Assembly: GCF_010091945.1 (NCBI RefSeq)
Contig: NZ_WVIE01000032.1
Span: 1-52,260 of the forward strand
DNA length: 52,260 nucleotides
Reading direction: 5' to 3'
Origin: Myxacorys almedinensis A
GTDB lineage: Bacteria > Cyanobacteriota > Cyanobacteriia > Leptolyngbyales > Leptolyngbyaceae
Position 1 is the first letter of the stretch. Each line of letters begins with the position of its first letter. Shown in pieces: positions 44,268-52,260 of the stretch. The position numbers were made by a program, and so were the translations under genes. The notes under the pieces were generated by a model. The model was given only the letters and a program-made list of their open reading frames with translations, was not told where the DNA came from and ran no database searches.

Positions 44268-45617
44268 ATGTCAAATATCACCGAAATTGCCTCCTACGCC
44301 CAATCTACCGCACAGAAATTGGGTATCAAAAAATTTGACATCTACGGCTCGACAGTCGATGAAACGAGTGTGCAGGTCGATCAGGGCGAACCCCAACAGA
44401 TGAAGGCGTCCAATCGATCTGGCGTTACCGTTCGCGTGTGGAATGGTGATCATTTAGTTGGTGTCACATCTACTACCGATGTTGATCCGATCGGCTTAGA
44501 GCTAGCGCTGAAAACGGCTCAGGAAGCGAGTGCGTTTGGCGTTAAAGACAATGTGCCAGACTTTAGCCCTGAAGCAACGGCAACGATCGCGCCTACCCAT
44601 GGCGGCGCATCCGATCGCATTCCCCAAGCGGACGTTTCTAAGCTACTCGAAACCCTGGTTGACGCAGAAAAGCAGTTGCTAGCGGCTCATCCCGCGATCG
44701 CAGGTGTTCCCTACAATGGGCTGGCACAACGAGCGATTGATCGGTTCTACCTCAACAGTGATGGCGCGATGCGTCATGAAGCCCATTCCTACGCTTCGCT
44801 TTATCTCTACACAAAGACCGAAGAAGAAGGCAGAAAACCGCGCAGTGCCGGGGCTTTTCGGGTTGGGACGGGTTTAGAAAAGCTAGACATTGATGGATGT
44901 CTCAAAGAAGCGGCTGAGAAGACGATTAGTCACCTCAACTATGAGAAGGTGAAAACCGGAAAATATCGGGTGGTTTTCTCGCCGGAAGCGTTCTTAAGTT
45001 TGCTAGGGGCGTTTTCCAATCTTTACAACGCGCAGAGCATCCTCGATAAGCAGAGCCTTTCAACTCCTGACTCGCTCAACTGTGCGATCGCGTCGCCTTT
45101 GTTATCTGTTTGTGATGATGCATTGCACCCAGACAACGTTGGGGCAGAAACGTTTGATGGCGAAGGAACGCCAACTCGCCGAGTGCCTCTCATTACCAAC
45201 GGCATCTTAACGAGCTTTCTGCACAGTGCTGGAACGGCAAAACGCATGAATACCGAGCCAACTGGAAACGCCAGCATGGGCGCAAAAGTCACCGTTAGCC
45301 CAAATTTCTTTCATGTGTTTCCGGGAGAAGCGGCGACGGAAGACTACAGCTTGGATACGGCAGACAATGTAATTTTGATTGATGATCTCAGCGCACTTCA
45401 TGCTGGGGTGCAGGCGTTGCAAGGATCGTTTTCGCTCCCGTTTGATGGCTGGCTGATCAAAGATGGAAAGCGAATTAGTATCGAATCGGCAACAGTTGCA
45501 GGCGATATTCGCGAGGTGCTCAATTCGATCATTTACGTGGAGAAGGAGTTGGAATTTACCGGGTCTGGTGTTGCGCCTAGAGTTTGGGTCAACGAGTTGT
45601 CGGTGACGGGTGAATAG
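44268..45617 (+). CDS. pmbA: PmbA/TldE protease partner subunit
   Basis: 449 residues. TldE/PmbA is the non-catalytic partner of TldD and lacks the HExxxH motif, as here. Recognisable stretches are 'SNRSGVTVRVWNGDHLVGVT', 'KYRVVFSPEAFLSLLGAF', 'TFDGEGTPTRRVPLITNGIL' and the end 'SVTGE'. It forms the heterodimer that encloses the substrate channel. Same strand and probable operon with tldD. A perfect hairpin after its stop is shared with the convergent rimM. Confidence 0.9.
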   Translation: MSNITEIASYAQSTAQKLGIKKFDIYGSTVDETSVQVDQGEPQQMKASNRSGVTVRVWNGDHLVGVTSTTDVDPIGLELALKTAQEASAFGVKDNVPDFSPEATATIAPTHGGASDRIPQADVSKLLETLVDAEKQLLAAHPAIAGVPYNGLAQRAIDRFYLNSDGAMRHEAHSYASLYLYTKTEEEGRKPRSAGAFRVGTGLEKLDIDGCLKEAAEKTISHLNYEKVKTGKYRVVFSPEAFLSLLGAFSNLYNAQSILDKQSLSTPDSLNCAIASPLLSVCDDALHPDNVGAETFDGEGTPTRRVPLITNGILTSFLHSAGTAKRMNTEPTGNASMGAKVTVSPNFFHVFPGEAATEDYSLDTADNVILIDDLSALHAGVQALQGSFSLPFDGWLIKDGKRISIESATVAGDIREVLNSIIYVEKELEFTGSGVAPRVWVNELSVTGE

Positions 45618-45682
45618 ATTGTTGGCACCAAGATTTCTAGGGAACATCAATGATTTGTAGGGAACATCAATCAGGCTGCCGC

Positions 45683-45715
45683 AAAAACCAGGGTTGCTTA
45701 AGAATCCTGGTTTTT
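45683..45715. terminator. Bidirectional rho-independent terminator
   Basis: Perfect 10-bp stem AAAAACCAGG (45683-45692) / CCTGGTTTTT (45706-45715). A/T runs at both ends let it terminate pmbA on the plus strand and rimM on the minus strand. Just upstream, TAGGGAACATCAAT occurs twice, 20 bases apart. Confidence 0.85.
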
Positions 45716-45732
45716 ATTTAGACACCAGAAAT

Positions 45733-46260
45733 CTACTCGATCAATCCTCCTGGAGGGGTGATTTCGATGCGCCGATTGCTGAGATCAACCACCGGAACGA
45801 TCGCTTCAACAAACGGAATTAGCATCACCTTGCCCGGCGGTGATTTAACCTCCAACACATCATGTCCGGCAGACATCACGTTGGTTACAGTTCCGACAAG
45901 CTCTTGGGTGATTTGATGGTAAACGGGCAAACCAACCAGATCCGCAACATGAAATTCGCCATCTTCAAGTTCTAAGCGATCGCTTGCCAAAACATACAAT
46001 AGACAACCTCGAAGGGCTTCAGCACTCCTGCGATCGCTAACCCCTTCCAACTGCACAACATACAATCCTTTCCCCTCCAAATAGCGACCCTGAACTAACC
46101 CAATCGGCTCAGGATCGATCTGCTGAGGGCGCAACAGCCACCGTTGCCCTGGCACTTCAAAGCGCTCTGGAAAATCGGAATTTGGATAGACACGAACCTC
46201 TCCATGGAGTCCTTGAGCCGCCACAATTTTGCCAATCTCCAGAAAATCAGAAAGCGCCAT
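45733..46260 (-). CDS. rimM: Ribosome maturation factor RimM
   Basis: 175 residues. RimM binds S19 and helps 16S rRNA 3' domain folding. N-terminal barrel: 'EIGKIVAAQGLHGEVRVYP' and 'VVQLEGVSDRRSAEALRGCL'; C-terminal PRC-barrel: 'EFHVADLVGLPVYHQ', 'DVLEVKSPPGKVMLIPFVEA' and 'VVDLSNRRIEITPPGGLIE'. All standard elements and length are present. It is alone here; the usual trmD/rpsP neighbours are not adjacent, which is common in cyanobacteria. Confidence 0.93.
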   Translation of the reverse strand: MALSDFLEIGKIVAAQGLHGEVRVYPNSDFPERFEVPGQRWLLRPQQIDPEPIGLVQGRYLEGKGLYVVQLEGVSDRRSAEALRGCLLYVLASDRLELEDGEFHVADLVGLPVYHQITQELVGTVTNVMSAGHDVLEVKSPPGKVMLIPFVEAIVPVVDLSNRRIEITPPGGLIE

Positions 46261-46366
46261 AGTTTCACCACAAACGAGCGAACCGTGCTCACTGTATCAC
46301 AGGAGAAGTTTGCGTGATTCAACAGGTTGAACAGCGACGGCTTTGCGCTTGGTTTTCGTTTGGAAC

Positions 46367-46753
46367 CTACTCTTGTGGGTCAAATCGATAGCGCAGCTTC
46401 ATACCAGCGTTATACTCCGCCGGAATCTGCGGAAACACGCTAGACGGATTGGCTCTCAGATCGAGACCGCCGCCACCAATTTCTAAACTGCCAAGCGGAC
46501 TTTTGCCCTGAGATGGGCTGCCGACAGCAGGCAGCGTAAACGTAGCGGGAGATGGCAGGGAAGTGTCTTCTAGCGATCGCGTCCGCAACCCATTCAGAGA
46601 AGCGGCTGATCCGAAAGGGGTGACAGGAGCATTTGTGGGCTGGACTCGCACGCCGCCTTGGGGCATTGGGAAAAATTGGGGTGACTGAGCAACAGCAGGA
46701 TAAGTGAAACTCACTACCACGACGGTAGTGAATACGGCAACAGCTTTGTTCAT
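46367..46753 (-). CDS. Secreted hypothetical protein
   Basis: 128 residues. 'MNKAVAVFTTVVVVSFTYPAVAQ' (split over a basic start, hydrophobic core and A-V-A-Q) is a clear signal peptide. The mature part is rich in Pro, Gly and Ser, includes 'LGSLEIGGGGLDLRANPS', and ends 'GMKLRYRFDPQE'. No family is recognised. A small periplasmic or outer-membrane-associated protein is likely. It lies upstream of and on the same strand as rimM, about 100 bases away. Confidence 0.65.
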   Translation of the reverse strand: MNKAVAVFTTVVVVSFTYPAVAQSPQFFPMPQGGVRVQPTNAPVTPFGSAASLNGLRTRSLEDTSLPSPATFTLPAVGSPSQGKSPLGSLEIGGGGLDLRANPSSVFPQIPAEYNAGMKLRYRFDPQE

Positions 46754-47111
46754 AGCACTGGCTCAAGCTAAAGTTGGCTGAACGTTGATCATAATTTACA
46801 GCCAGAATGCCTGGATGAAACAAAATAATGGCTACAAGCAAAAAAACTAGATGGGAACGACGAAGGCAACACTAGAGCAATGAGACAAAGAATGTTTTTA
46901 ATAACGAACATAAAAAGAAAAGATTATCAGCGATCGCATGAAGAGGTATCGCCTACAGTCTACGCAAAATACGTGCAGAACACGTTGGATCGTACAACAG
47001 GACAACGATTGGGTTAGATATGCTGAGTCATAATTCCAATCTGTCTAACCCATCAAAAGGTGTTTGCCAAGTTCAAAGACAAGTTCAAAGACAAGTTCAA
47101 AAGGGCAACAT
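46754..47111. other. Intergenic region
   Basis: Contains three near-tandem copies of CAAGTTCAAAGA (~47068-47100) and one HIP1 octamer. The short plus-strand frame across the repeats (47020-47202) is not convincing. Confidence 0.4.
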
Positions 47112-47705
47112 TTACTCGCAGCCATCCGCACTTTGTCTGCGGCACTGTTGCTCTCCTAAAATAAGACCATTGAGGTTTTCCAGAGAGATTACCCTAAAGT
47201 GATAAAACCACTGTCCGTCAGTCGGTTGCTTAAACGACACAGTGGAATAACCAAATCGCTTTCCTTGAAAAAATCGCAAATCTACGTAATTAAATTCAAC
47301 TCGCGCCACGTATTTCGACTTTTGAAAATCATTTGTAAGCGACTGATCATAAATGCGTTGAACTATCCCTAATCCTTCTGAATTTGTTCTGGTAAAGATT
47401 GTGTTACCCGCATTGCTTTGAGTCTGATACGCGATTATTTCTTCACCAACGATCTTATCTGTTCGATCTGTTGGGTTCATAGCAAATACAACAGTGCCGT
47501 TCTCCACTTTTGCTTGGCTATTGTAAAATGGCAATCCGCTTAGTTCCCCTATGCCGCGCTCAAACGGAGACAGCAGAGCATGGTTTTGCACCCACCGCAT
47601 TACAGTCTGCACGTTTTGTCCAGGAAGAGCTTGAGCCGATGAGACTGTCCCTAAATACAATGCTAGAGTCAGTCCAAAAACGGAAGTACCTTTGTGGTGA
47701 ATCAT
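47112..47705 (-). CDS. Secreted hypothetical protein, cyanobacterial type
   Basis: 197 residues. The signal peptide runs 'GTSVFGLTLALYLGTVSSAQ' to A-L-P. The mature domain has alternating strands ('VENGTVVFAMNP', 'KYVARVEFNYVDLRFFQGKR', 'GYSTVSFKQPTDGQWFYHF') suggesting a small beta-sandwich, with a cysteine pair near the C-terminus ('EQQCRRQSADGCE'). No family name is given. The start is ATG 47705; there is no operon partner. Confidence 0.65.
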   Translation of the reverse strand: MIHHKGTSVFGLTLALYLGTVSSAQALPGQNVQTVMRWVQNHALLSPFERGIGELSGLPFYNSQAKVENGTVVFAMNPTDRTDKIVGEEIIAYQTQSNAGNTIFTRTNSEGLGIVQRIYDQSLTNDFQKSKYVARVEFNYVDLRFFQGKRFGYSTVSFKQPTDGQWFYHFRVISLENLNGLILGEQQCRRQSADGCE

Positions 47706-47978
47706 GGTTAAAAGATTAGTAACTGATAGAGCAATACAATGCTAAATTTTATGATTCCCGAATCAGTAGATAAATTAATCAAGGTAACACTCGAACTCGT
47801 TTAGCCAAGTTACAACAAGTGCAATCGAAACTAGGATGGAGTTAAAGAAAGAACAATAGAAACGGGTTGACTCATAAAGGTCTTCAGAATTTTCTGTTGA
47901 TCTGATTTTGATAAGGATTAGTCTTACCGGGTGGAGCGGTTTGTATGATACTTGAAGCAACTGCATCAGGAAATTGAA

Positions 47979-49214
47979 ATGCCGCTACTGTATCTTGCCA
48001 AACAACTGTTTCGCGTAAGCCTCATCGTTTTACTTGCAGGTGGAGCTTTTCAGCCCTTCTATCAAGCCCCAGCTTTTGCCATGTCTAACAATCAAGCGAT
48101 TTCTCCCCAAGCTGCCTTAGAACGGCTCGTCACCGCCGATTCTATTTCTCCGGATTGGTTTGCACCAAACTTTTTAGCCCAAGTTTCGCCACTACAAGTT
48201 CAAAGTATTTTGACAAGTTTAGCAACCGAATTGGGAACCTATCAGCGAGTTGAGCCAAGCGGCAGCGACTATCAGGTTATCTACGAAAAAGGTAGCATTC
48301 CAGCCAAGATCATGCTGAATGCAAAAGGGCAAATTGCAGGATTGCTATTTCAATCTGCTCGCGTATCACTAAAAAGCTTGGAAGATGCGATCGCGCAATT
48401 TAAACAGCTTCCAGGAAAAGTCAGCGTACTAATTCAAGAAAACAATGGCAATAAGAACACCAAGAAGATCGGCTTAAACGAAACATCACCCTTGGCAGTT
48501 GGCTCTGCCTTTAAGCTAGCAGTCTTGGCAGCACTAAAGGCTCAAATTCAAGCTGGGCAACATCGCTGGGAAGACATCATTGCCATAAGCGAAACCCAAA
48601 AAAGCCTTCCTTCTGGTTTCTTGCATCAGTGGGCAGAGGGTTCTCTACTCACTGTGCAGTCGTTGGCAGCGCTAATGATTTCGCAAAGTGATAACACTGC
48701 AACCGATCATTTAATTCATTTTGTTGGACGAGAAGCGATCGAGCAACTGACGCCTCGCAATCGTCCGTTTTTGACCACTCGTGAAGCATTTACTTTAAAG
48801 GCGCAACCCAACCTTGACGTTCTGCAACAATATCGCGCTGCTAATCTAGCCAATCGTCGCGCCCTGTTAGACAAGGTTGCTCAACTACCCCTACCGGGCG
48901 TAGAAGAATTTACCTCTGACCCAACCGCGATCGACATTGAATGGTTTTTTACGCCTGATGAACTTTGTTCTCTCATGAACACTGTCAAGGATCTGCCACT
49001 TATGAGCATTAATCCAGGAATTTCAGACTCAAAGGGCTGGGAACGAGTAATATTCAAAGGCGGCTCGGAACCGGGCGTCTTAAATCTCACAACCGGCTTG
49101 CAGGCGAAAGATGGGACTCAATATTGCGTTGTTGCAACGTGGAATCATGACCAGATTTTAGACGATAAACGATTTGTCTCGCTCTATGAAAGTATGATTG
49201 ATTTGCTTAAATAA
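47979..49214 (+). CDS. Class A beta-lactamase-like serine hydrolase, secreted
   Basis: 411 residues from ATG 47979, chosen over TTG 47952 because it begins a proper signal peptide ('LFRVSLIVLLAGGAF', cleavage near 'APAFA'). An N-terminal ~110-residue domain resembles those of cyanobacterial Cpn-type proteins. The catalytic core has S176-x-x-K179 in 'AVGSAFKLAVLAAL', the S-D-N loop in 'ISQSDNTATDHLI', and the K-G-G strand in 'IFKGGSEPGVLNL'. All three class A motifs are present, so acyl-enzyme chemistry is possible, on beta-lactams or on peptidoglycan peptides. The long insert between S-D-N and K-G-G and the N-terminal domain argue for a non-standard role. Confidence 0.82.
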   Translation: MPLLYLAKQLFRVSLIVLLAGGAFQPFYQAPAFAMSNNQAISPQAALERLVTADSISPDWFAPNFLAQVSPLQVQSILTSLATELGTYQRVEPSGSDYQVIYEKGSIPAKIMLNAKGQIAGLLFQSARVSLKSLEDAIAQFKQLPGKVSVLIQENNGNKNTKKIGLNETSPLAVGSAFKLAVLAALKAQIQAGQHRWEDIIAISETQKSLPSGFLHQWAEGSLLTVQSLAALMISQSDNTATDHLIHFVGREAIEQLTPRNRPFLTTREAFTLKAQPNLDVLQQYRAANLANRRALLDKVAQLPLPGVEEFTSDPTAIDIEWFFTPDELCSLMNTVKDLPLMSINPGISDSKGWERVIFKGGSEPGVLNLTTGLQAKDGTQYCVVATWNHDQILDDKRFVSLYESMIDLLK

Positions 49215-49308
49215 CCTTGCATTCAACGGCGTATTCACCTGAGTGATTAGTTCGAGTGTATTATGGTGAGTACACCCTTCAGGCTCCATAAAAGCAGCTT
49301 TAGACTTG

Positions 49309-49797
49309 ATGCTAGATTTGCGAGGCAAAATAATTTTAGGCATTGATCCCGCGATCGCAACTATCGGTTACGGCGCAATCTACGATGCAAAAGCGCTCGA
49401 CTATGGGGTGATCGTTACGCCCGCAAAAGCACCAATTTATGACCGTCTCAAGCAAATTTATGACGATATCCGCGAACTGTGCCAGGCTTTAAAGCCCGAT
49501 GTTGTAGCATTAGAAATGCCGTTCTTTACCCGAGAGAATACAAACGCTAACAAAGTACTCCGGGCACTCGGTGTGATTGAGCTAGCCTTAGGAGAATGCG
49601 GGTTAGACGAACCCATTTTCTTGCACCAATCTCAAGTTAAAGCGGCAGTTGCCAAATATGGAGCCGCGAAATCTGAAATTCAACAGTCGGTAATGCTACT
49701 TTTTGGGCTATCAGAACTGCCCAAACCGGATGATGCCTCTGATGCCCTTGCGATCGCTTACGCTGCCCAGACGGGTGCCCGTGCCAATGTGAAATAG
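49309..49797 (+). CDS. ruvC: Crossover junction endodeoxyribonuclease RuvC
   Basis: 162 residues from ATG 49309. RuvC resolves Holliday junctions. Catalytic acids are D13 in 'ILGIDPAIATIGYG', Glu in 'VVALEMPFF', and two Asp in 'PDDASDALAIAY'; the basic segment 'LHQSQVKAAVAKYGAAK' is also kept. The usual Gly after 'IDP' is Ala here. Length is normal. It stands alone, without ruvA or ruvB, as is usual in cyanobacteria. Confidence 0.92.
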   Translation: MLDLRGKIILGIDPAIATIGYGAIYDAKALDYGVIVTPAKAPIYDRLKQIYDDIRELCQALKPDVVALEMPFFTRENTNANKVLRALGVIELALGECGLDEPIFLHQSQVKAAVAKYGAAKSEIQQSVMLLFGLSELPKPDDASDALAIAYAAQTGARANVK

Positions 49798-49812
49798 GCG
49801 ATTGTGCGGTGA

Positions 49813-49980
49813 TCAAGAACCGAAAGCGTTAACAAATTTCTTCTTGATGGTTTCAAGGGCTTCTTGTTTTGTCCGACCTTGGCTGACACACCTTGGAATA
49901 CTGAACCACTCCACAACCCAAATTCCATCTTCATCACAATCAAGCGCGATTAGTCTAATACCAGTTTGGATGACAAACAT
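49813..49980 (-). CDS. Orphan HicB-like antitoxin fragment/mini-protein
   Basis: 55 residues: starts 'MFVIQTGIRLIALDCDEDG', continues 'IWVVEWFSIPRCVSQGRTK' and ends 'QEALETIKKKFVNAFGS'. The D-E-D-G-x-W/Y-V and P-R/G-C-V-S-Q-G-x-T-x-x-E-A pattern is that of the HicB partial RNase H fold. HicB antitoxins usually carry a C-terminal DNA-binding part and follow a hicA toxin; neither is present in the 200 bases on either side. It may be a solo HicB-like protein of the short type, or a remnant. Confidence 0.65.
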   Translation of the reverse strand: MFVIQTGIRLIALDCDEDGIWVVEWFSIPRCVSQGRTKQEALETIKKKFVNAFGS

Positions 49981-50185
49981 GACAGATCAACGACGGGGTG
50001 CCACCCTCAGTCTGTAATTGGTATAAAAATTCCGTTTAGGAGCCAAAAAACTCCCGCTAGGAGCCAAAACAGTCTGATGCAGTGGTAGGCTTCACGCTAC
50101 GCTACTGGATGGACGTTATCGTTCTTCTGAGGGGCAACGATTTGAACCCATTAGAAAGCAGATCCTGAGCCAATGATGTTGCCCT

Positions 50186-51976
50186 ATGCAAATTCCTTTC
50201 AAGCAATACGGATCACTTCTGGCAGACTACCTTAAACCACAACGGGGGCGCGTCATCGGGCTAGCGATCGCGCTGCTGAGCAGCATTGTCCTGCAAATCA
50301 TCAACCCTCAAATTCTGGGTTACTTTATCGACACGGCAGTTGAAGGTGGATCGCAGCAGAGTTTACTAGGAGCCGCGATCGCATTTACCGCGATCGCACT
50401 GCTCACTCAGGTCTTTTCGGTTGCTGCCACCTATCTGGGTGAAACCGTTGCTTGGAGTGCGACCAATGCGCTTCGGGTTGACTTAGCCGCCCACTGCCTG
50501 CGGCTAGATTTATCTTTCCATAAAGCTCACACGCCCGGAGAGTTGCTAGAACGAGTGGATGGCGATGTCAATGCCCTCTCTCGCTTTTTCTCTCAATTGG
50601 TGATTCATGTGTTGGGCAACGGCATTCTTTTGGCTGGTATTCTTACCGTGCTCTGCTTCGAGAACCGCTTAGCAGGGCTTAGCCTGTCTGCGTTTGCTGT
50701 GGTTGCCCTATCGCTACTGTTAGGGCTGCGATCGCTAGCGATCTCACCTTGGGCAGACTATCGCCAGATCAGCGCCGAGTTTTATGGCTTTATTGGCGAG
50801 CATGTTGCTGGTCGAGAAGACATTCGTGCGAATGGAGCGGTTCACTATGTCCTGCGGCGCTTTTACGAACTCTTGCAGCGCTGGCTTCCGGTTTACCAAA
50901 GAGCTAGGTTTGCCAGCACTGTGCTGTGGGCAACGAGCGTGGGACTGTTTACAATTGGCAATGCGATCGCGCTTGCCGTTTCTGCTTATCTCTGGAGCCA
51001 AAACGCCATCACCCTTGGCACCGCTTACCTGATCTTTCACTACACCAATTTACTTGCACAACCAATCGAACGCATTCGAGAAGAATTAGAACAACTGCAA
51101 CAGGTTGAAGCCAGCATTCATCGCGTTCGTGAGGTGCTGAATGTGCAATCAATGCTGAGCAACCAGGGGCATTGTTCTCTACCCATGGGTGCGTTACCCG
51201 TCTCGTTCAAACAAATCTGGTTTAGTTACGAGACCAGCAAGCATCAAAACCCTGAACGAGCAAAGTTTCCCGCTCCCCAAAATTGGACTCTCCAGGATCT
51301 CTCTTTCTACCTTCCAGCCGGTCAAGTGTTAGGTCTACTAGGGCGAACAGGTAGTGGCAAAAGCACCATCGCCCGATTGCTCCTACGGTTGTATGACATT
51401 CAATCGGGTCAGATTCACTTAGGCGGAGGTGCGATCGCTCAAGTTCCTCTCTCAGAATTACGCCAGCGCGTGGGATTGGTCACTCAAGATGTTCAGCTAT
51501 TTCAAGCCACTGTGCGGGACAATCTCACGTTTTTTGATCCTCAAATCCCTGATGACACTATCCTACAAACGCTGGAAGATTTGGGTTTAGCACCGTGGCT
51601 GCGATCGCTTCCTAATGGACTTAACACTCACCTTGGCTCAGACAGTAGTGGGCTTTCCGCAGGGCAAGCACAATTGTTGGCATTGGTGCGCGTGTTTCTC
51701 AAAAATCCTGGCTTGGTGATCTTGGATGAAGCCTCTTCCCGCCTCGATCCTCAAACAGAAGCGTTAATTGAACAGGCGATCAACAAACTTTTAAAAGATC
51801 GCACAGGCATCATCATTGCCCATCGGTTGCAAACCGTGCATCGGGCGGATCAAATTCTGATCTTAGAGCAGGGGCAAGTGCTGGAATATGGCGATCGTTC
51901 CACCCTCGCCAATCAGCCCCATTCTCGCTTTGCTCAACTGCTCAAAACCGGGATAGGGGTCGGTGAGGGTGGGTAA
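50186..51976 (+). CDS. ABC transporter, fused permease and ATPase (exporter type)
   Basis: 596 residues. Six membrane helices in ~20-310 ('VIGLAIALLSSIVLQIINPQ' is the first), then an ATPase with Walker A 'LLGRTGSGKSTIARLLLRLY', Q loop 'GLVTQDVQLFQ', signature 'GLSAGQAQLLALVRVF' (variant of LSGGQ), Walker B 'GLVILDEASSRLDP' and switch His in 'IIIAHRL'. It is a homodimer or heterodimer half of the MsbA/LmrA type; the substrate is unknown. It has no C39 domain and is not linked to the peptide island. Confidence 0.88.
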   Translation: MQIPFKQYGSLLADYLKPQRGRVIGLAIALLSSIVLQIINPQILGYFIDTAVEGGSQQSLLGAAIAFTAIALLTQVFSVAATYLGETVAWSATNALRVDLAAHCLRLDLSFHKAHTPGELLERVDGDVNALSRFFSQLVIHVLGNGILLAGILTVLCFENRLAGLSLSAFAVVALSLLLGLRSLAISPWADYRQISAEFYGFIGEHVAGREDIRANGAVHYVLRRFYELLQRWLPVYQRARFASTVLWATSVGLFTIGNAIALAVSAYLWSQNAITLGTAYLIFHYTNLLAQPIERIREELEQLQQVEASIHRVREVLNVQSMLSNQGHCSLPMGALPVSFKQIWFSYETSKHQNPERAKFPAPQNWTLQDLSFYLPAGQVLGLLGRTGSGKSTIARLLLRLYDIQSGQIHLGGGAIAQVPLSELRQRVGLVTQDVQLFQATVRDNLTFFDPQIPDDTILQTLEDLGLAPWLRSLPNGLNTHLGSDSSGLSAGQAQLLALVRVFLKNPGLVILDEASSRLDPQTEALIEQAINKLLKDRTGIIIAHRLQTVHRADQILILEQGQVLEYGDRSTLANQPHSRFAQLLKTGIGVGEGG

Positions 51977-52078
51977 GGCGCGGGTCGTCTGCCAATGCCC
52001 ACCTTAAATGAAGCGTAAAATTCTCAATATCTGAAACCTACTCATAGATAGTGTCTTTGGAATAATATTACCTTTACC

Positions 52079-52129
52079 TCACCATCTCATCTGCCTCACC
52101 ATCTCATCTGCCTCACCATCTCATCTGCC
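52079..52129. repeat. Three perfect tandem copies of a 17-base unit
   Basis: TCACCATCTCATCTGCC occurs three times head to tail between the ABC gene and the promoter at the window end. Nothing else is seen in 51977-52185. Confidence 0.8.
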
Positions 52130-52185
52130 TCATCTATGTCAGCGGGGAGTATGCAAAGAAGGGAGGAAAGTTTTAGGCAAAAAGC

Positions 52186-52215
52186 TTGACAGGATAGAAA
52201 AGCAAGGGCTATATT
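52186..52215 (+). promoter_or_regulatory. Strong sigma-70-type promoter leaving the window
   Basis: TTGACA (52186-52191) and TATATT (52210-52215) are separated by 18 bases. No reading frame starts in the 45 bases left; the downstream GC-rich sequence (GCGGGTGAGGGAGCC...) looks like the leader of a stable RNA, possibly an rRNA operon. The identity is inference. Confidence 0.6.
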
Positions 52216-52260
52216 AGTCAAGCGGGTGAGGGAGCCAAGCGAAAGCGGGGGTTCTGAGCC

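Noticed and set aside
47020-47202. 60-codon plus-strand frame over tandem repeats
   Set aside because: Built on three CAAGTTCAAAGA units and overlapping the 3' end of a better minus-strand gene.
1-52260. Frequent GCGATCGC octamers
   Set aside because: HIP1, a well-known cyanobacterial motif; useful for taxonomy, not a new repeat.
1-52260. CRISPR array or prophage
   Set aside because: No regularly spaced direct repeats of 25-40 bases and no phage structural, integrase or lysis genes were seen.

Overview
The window comes from a cyanobacterium, most likely a filamentous Leptolyngbya-like lineage; the genus is inference. The evidence is dense HIP1 octamers (GCGATCGC), a photosystem I subunit (PsaK), a PATAN-type response regulator at the head of a Pil/Pix-type chemosensory operon, and cyanobacterial versions of GlgC, MurA and the glycine cleavage enzymes. 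No CRISPR array, prophage or complete insertion sequence was seen.

Layout. 0-3.4 kb: an acyl-carrier-like protein lacking its serine, an AbrB antitoxin with a decapitated VapC remnant, an alpha/beta hydrolase, and psaK with a TTG start, followed by about 1 kb of AT-rich gene-poor DNA. 3.4-14.7 kb: a taxis operon encoding PATAN-REC, CheY-like, CheW-like, MCP with a cyanobacteriochrome-like GAF, hybrid CheA, and a second GAF-MCP. 14.7-26.7 kb: housekeeping and envelope genes (methyltransferase, SRPBCC protein, M23 peptidase, TolC, murA, M48 peptidase, P-loop kinase, glgC), two tRNA-Leu genes, and a small MITE with a clean target duplication. 27-42.6 kb: gcvT-gcvH and, 11 kb later, gcvP, separated by an accessory island. 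42.7-52.3 kb: tldD-pmbA, rimM, secreted proteins, a class A beta-lactamase-like protein, ruvC, an orphan HicB-like gene, an ABC exporter, and a strong promoter firing out of the window.

The accessory island (28.6-39.5 kb) is the most interesting part. It holds two unrelated double-glycine leader peptides flanking an HlyD-type adaptor and a C39-peptidase ABC exporter. Next come a membrane-anchored GTPase-like protein and a membrane-anchored WD40 protein whose N-terminal domain resembles GTPase-associated modules. Last is a STAND-like ATPase with an altered Walker B, a possible acetyltransferase-like middle and a C-terminal helix-turn-helix. Together they look like a peptide secretion locus coupled to an NTP-switch signalling or conflict module; the coupling is inference.

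The window also carries dispersed short repeats: a ~29-bp element that in four unrelated proteins is read in the same frame as a ten-residue insert (pattern S-A-x-x-N-S-E-x-T/I-V/A), a 42-bp block shared by two intergenic regions, and several nested inverted repeats. Where a later ATG or TTG is clearly better than the longest frame, that start is given and explained.
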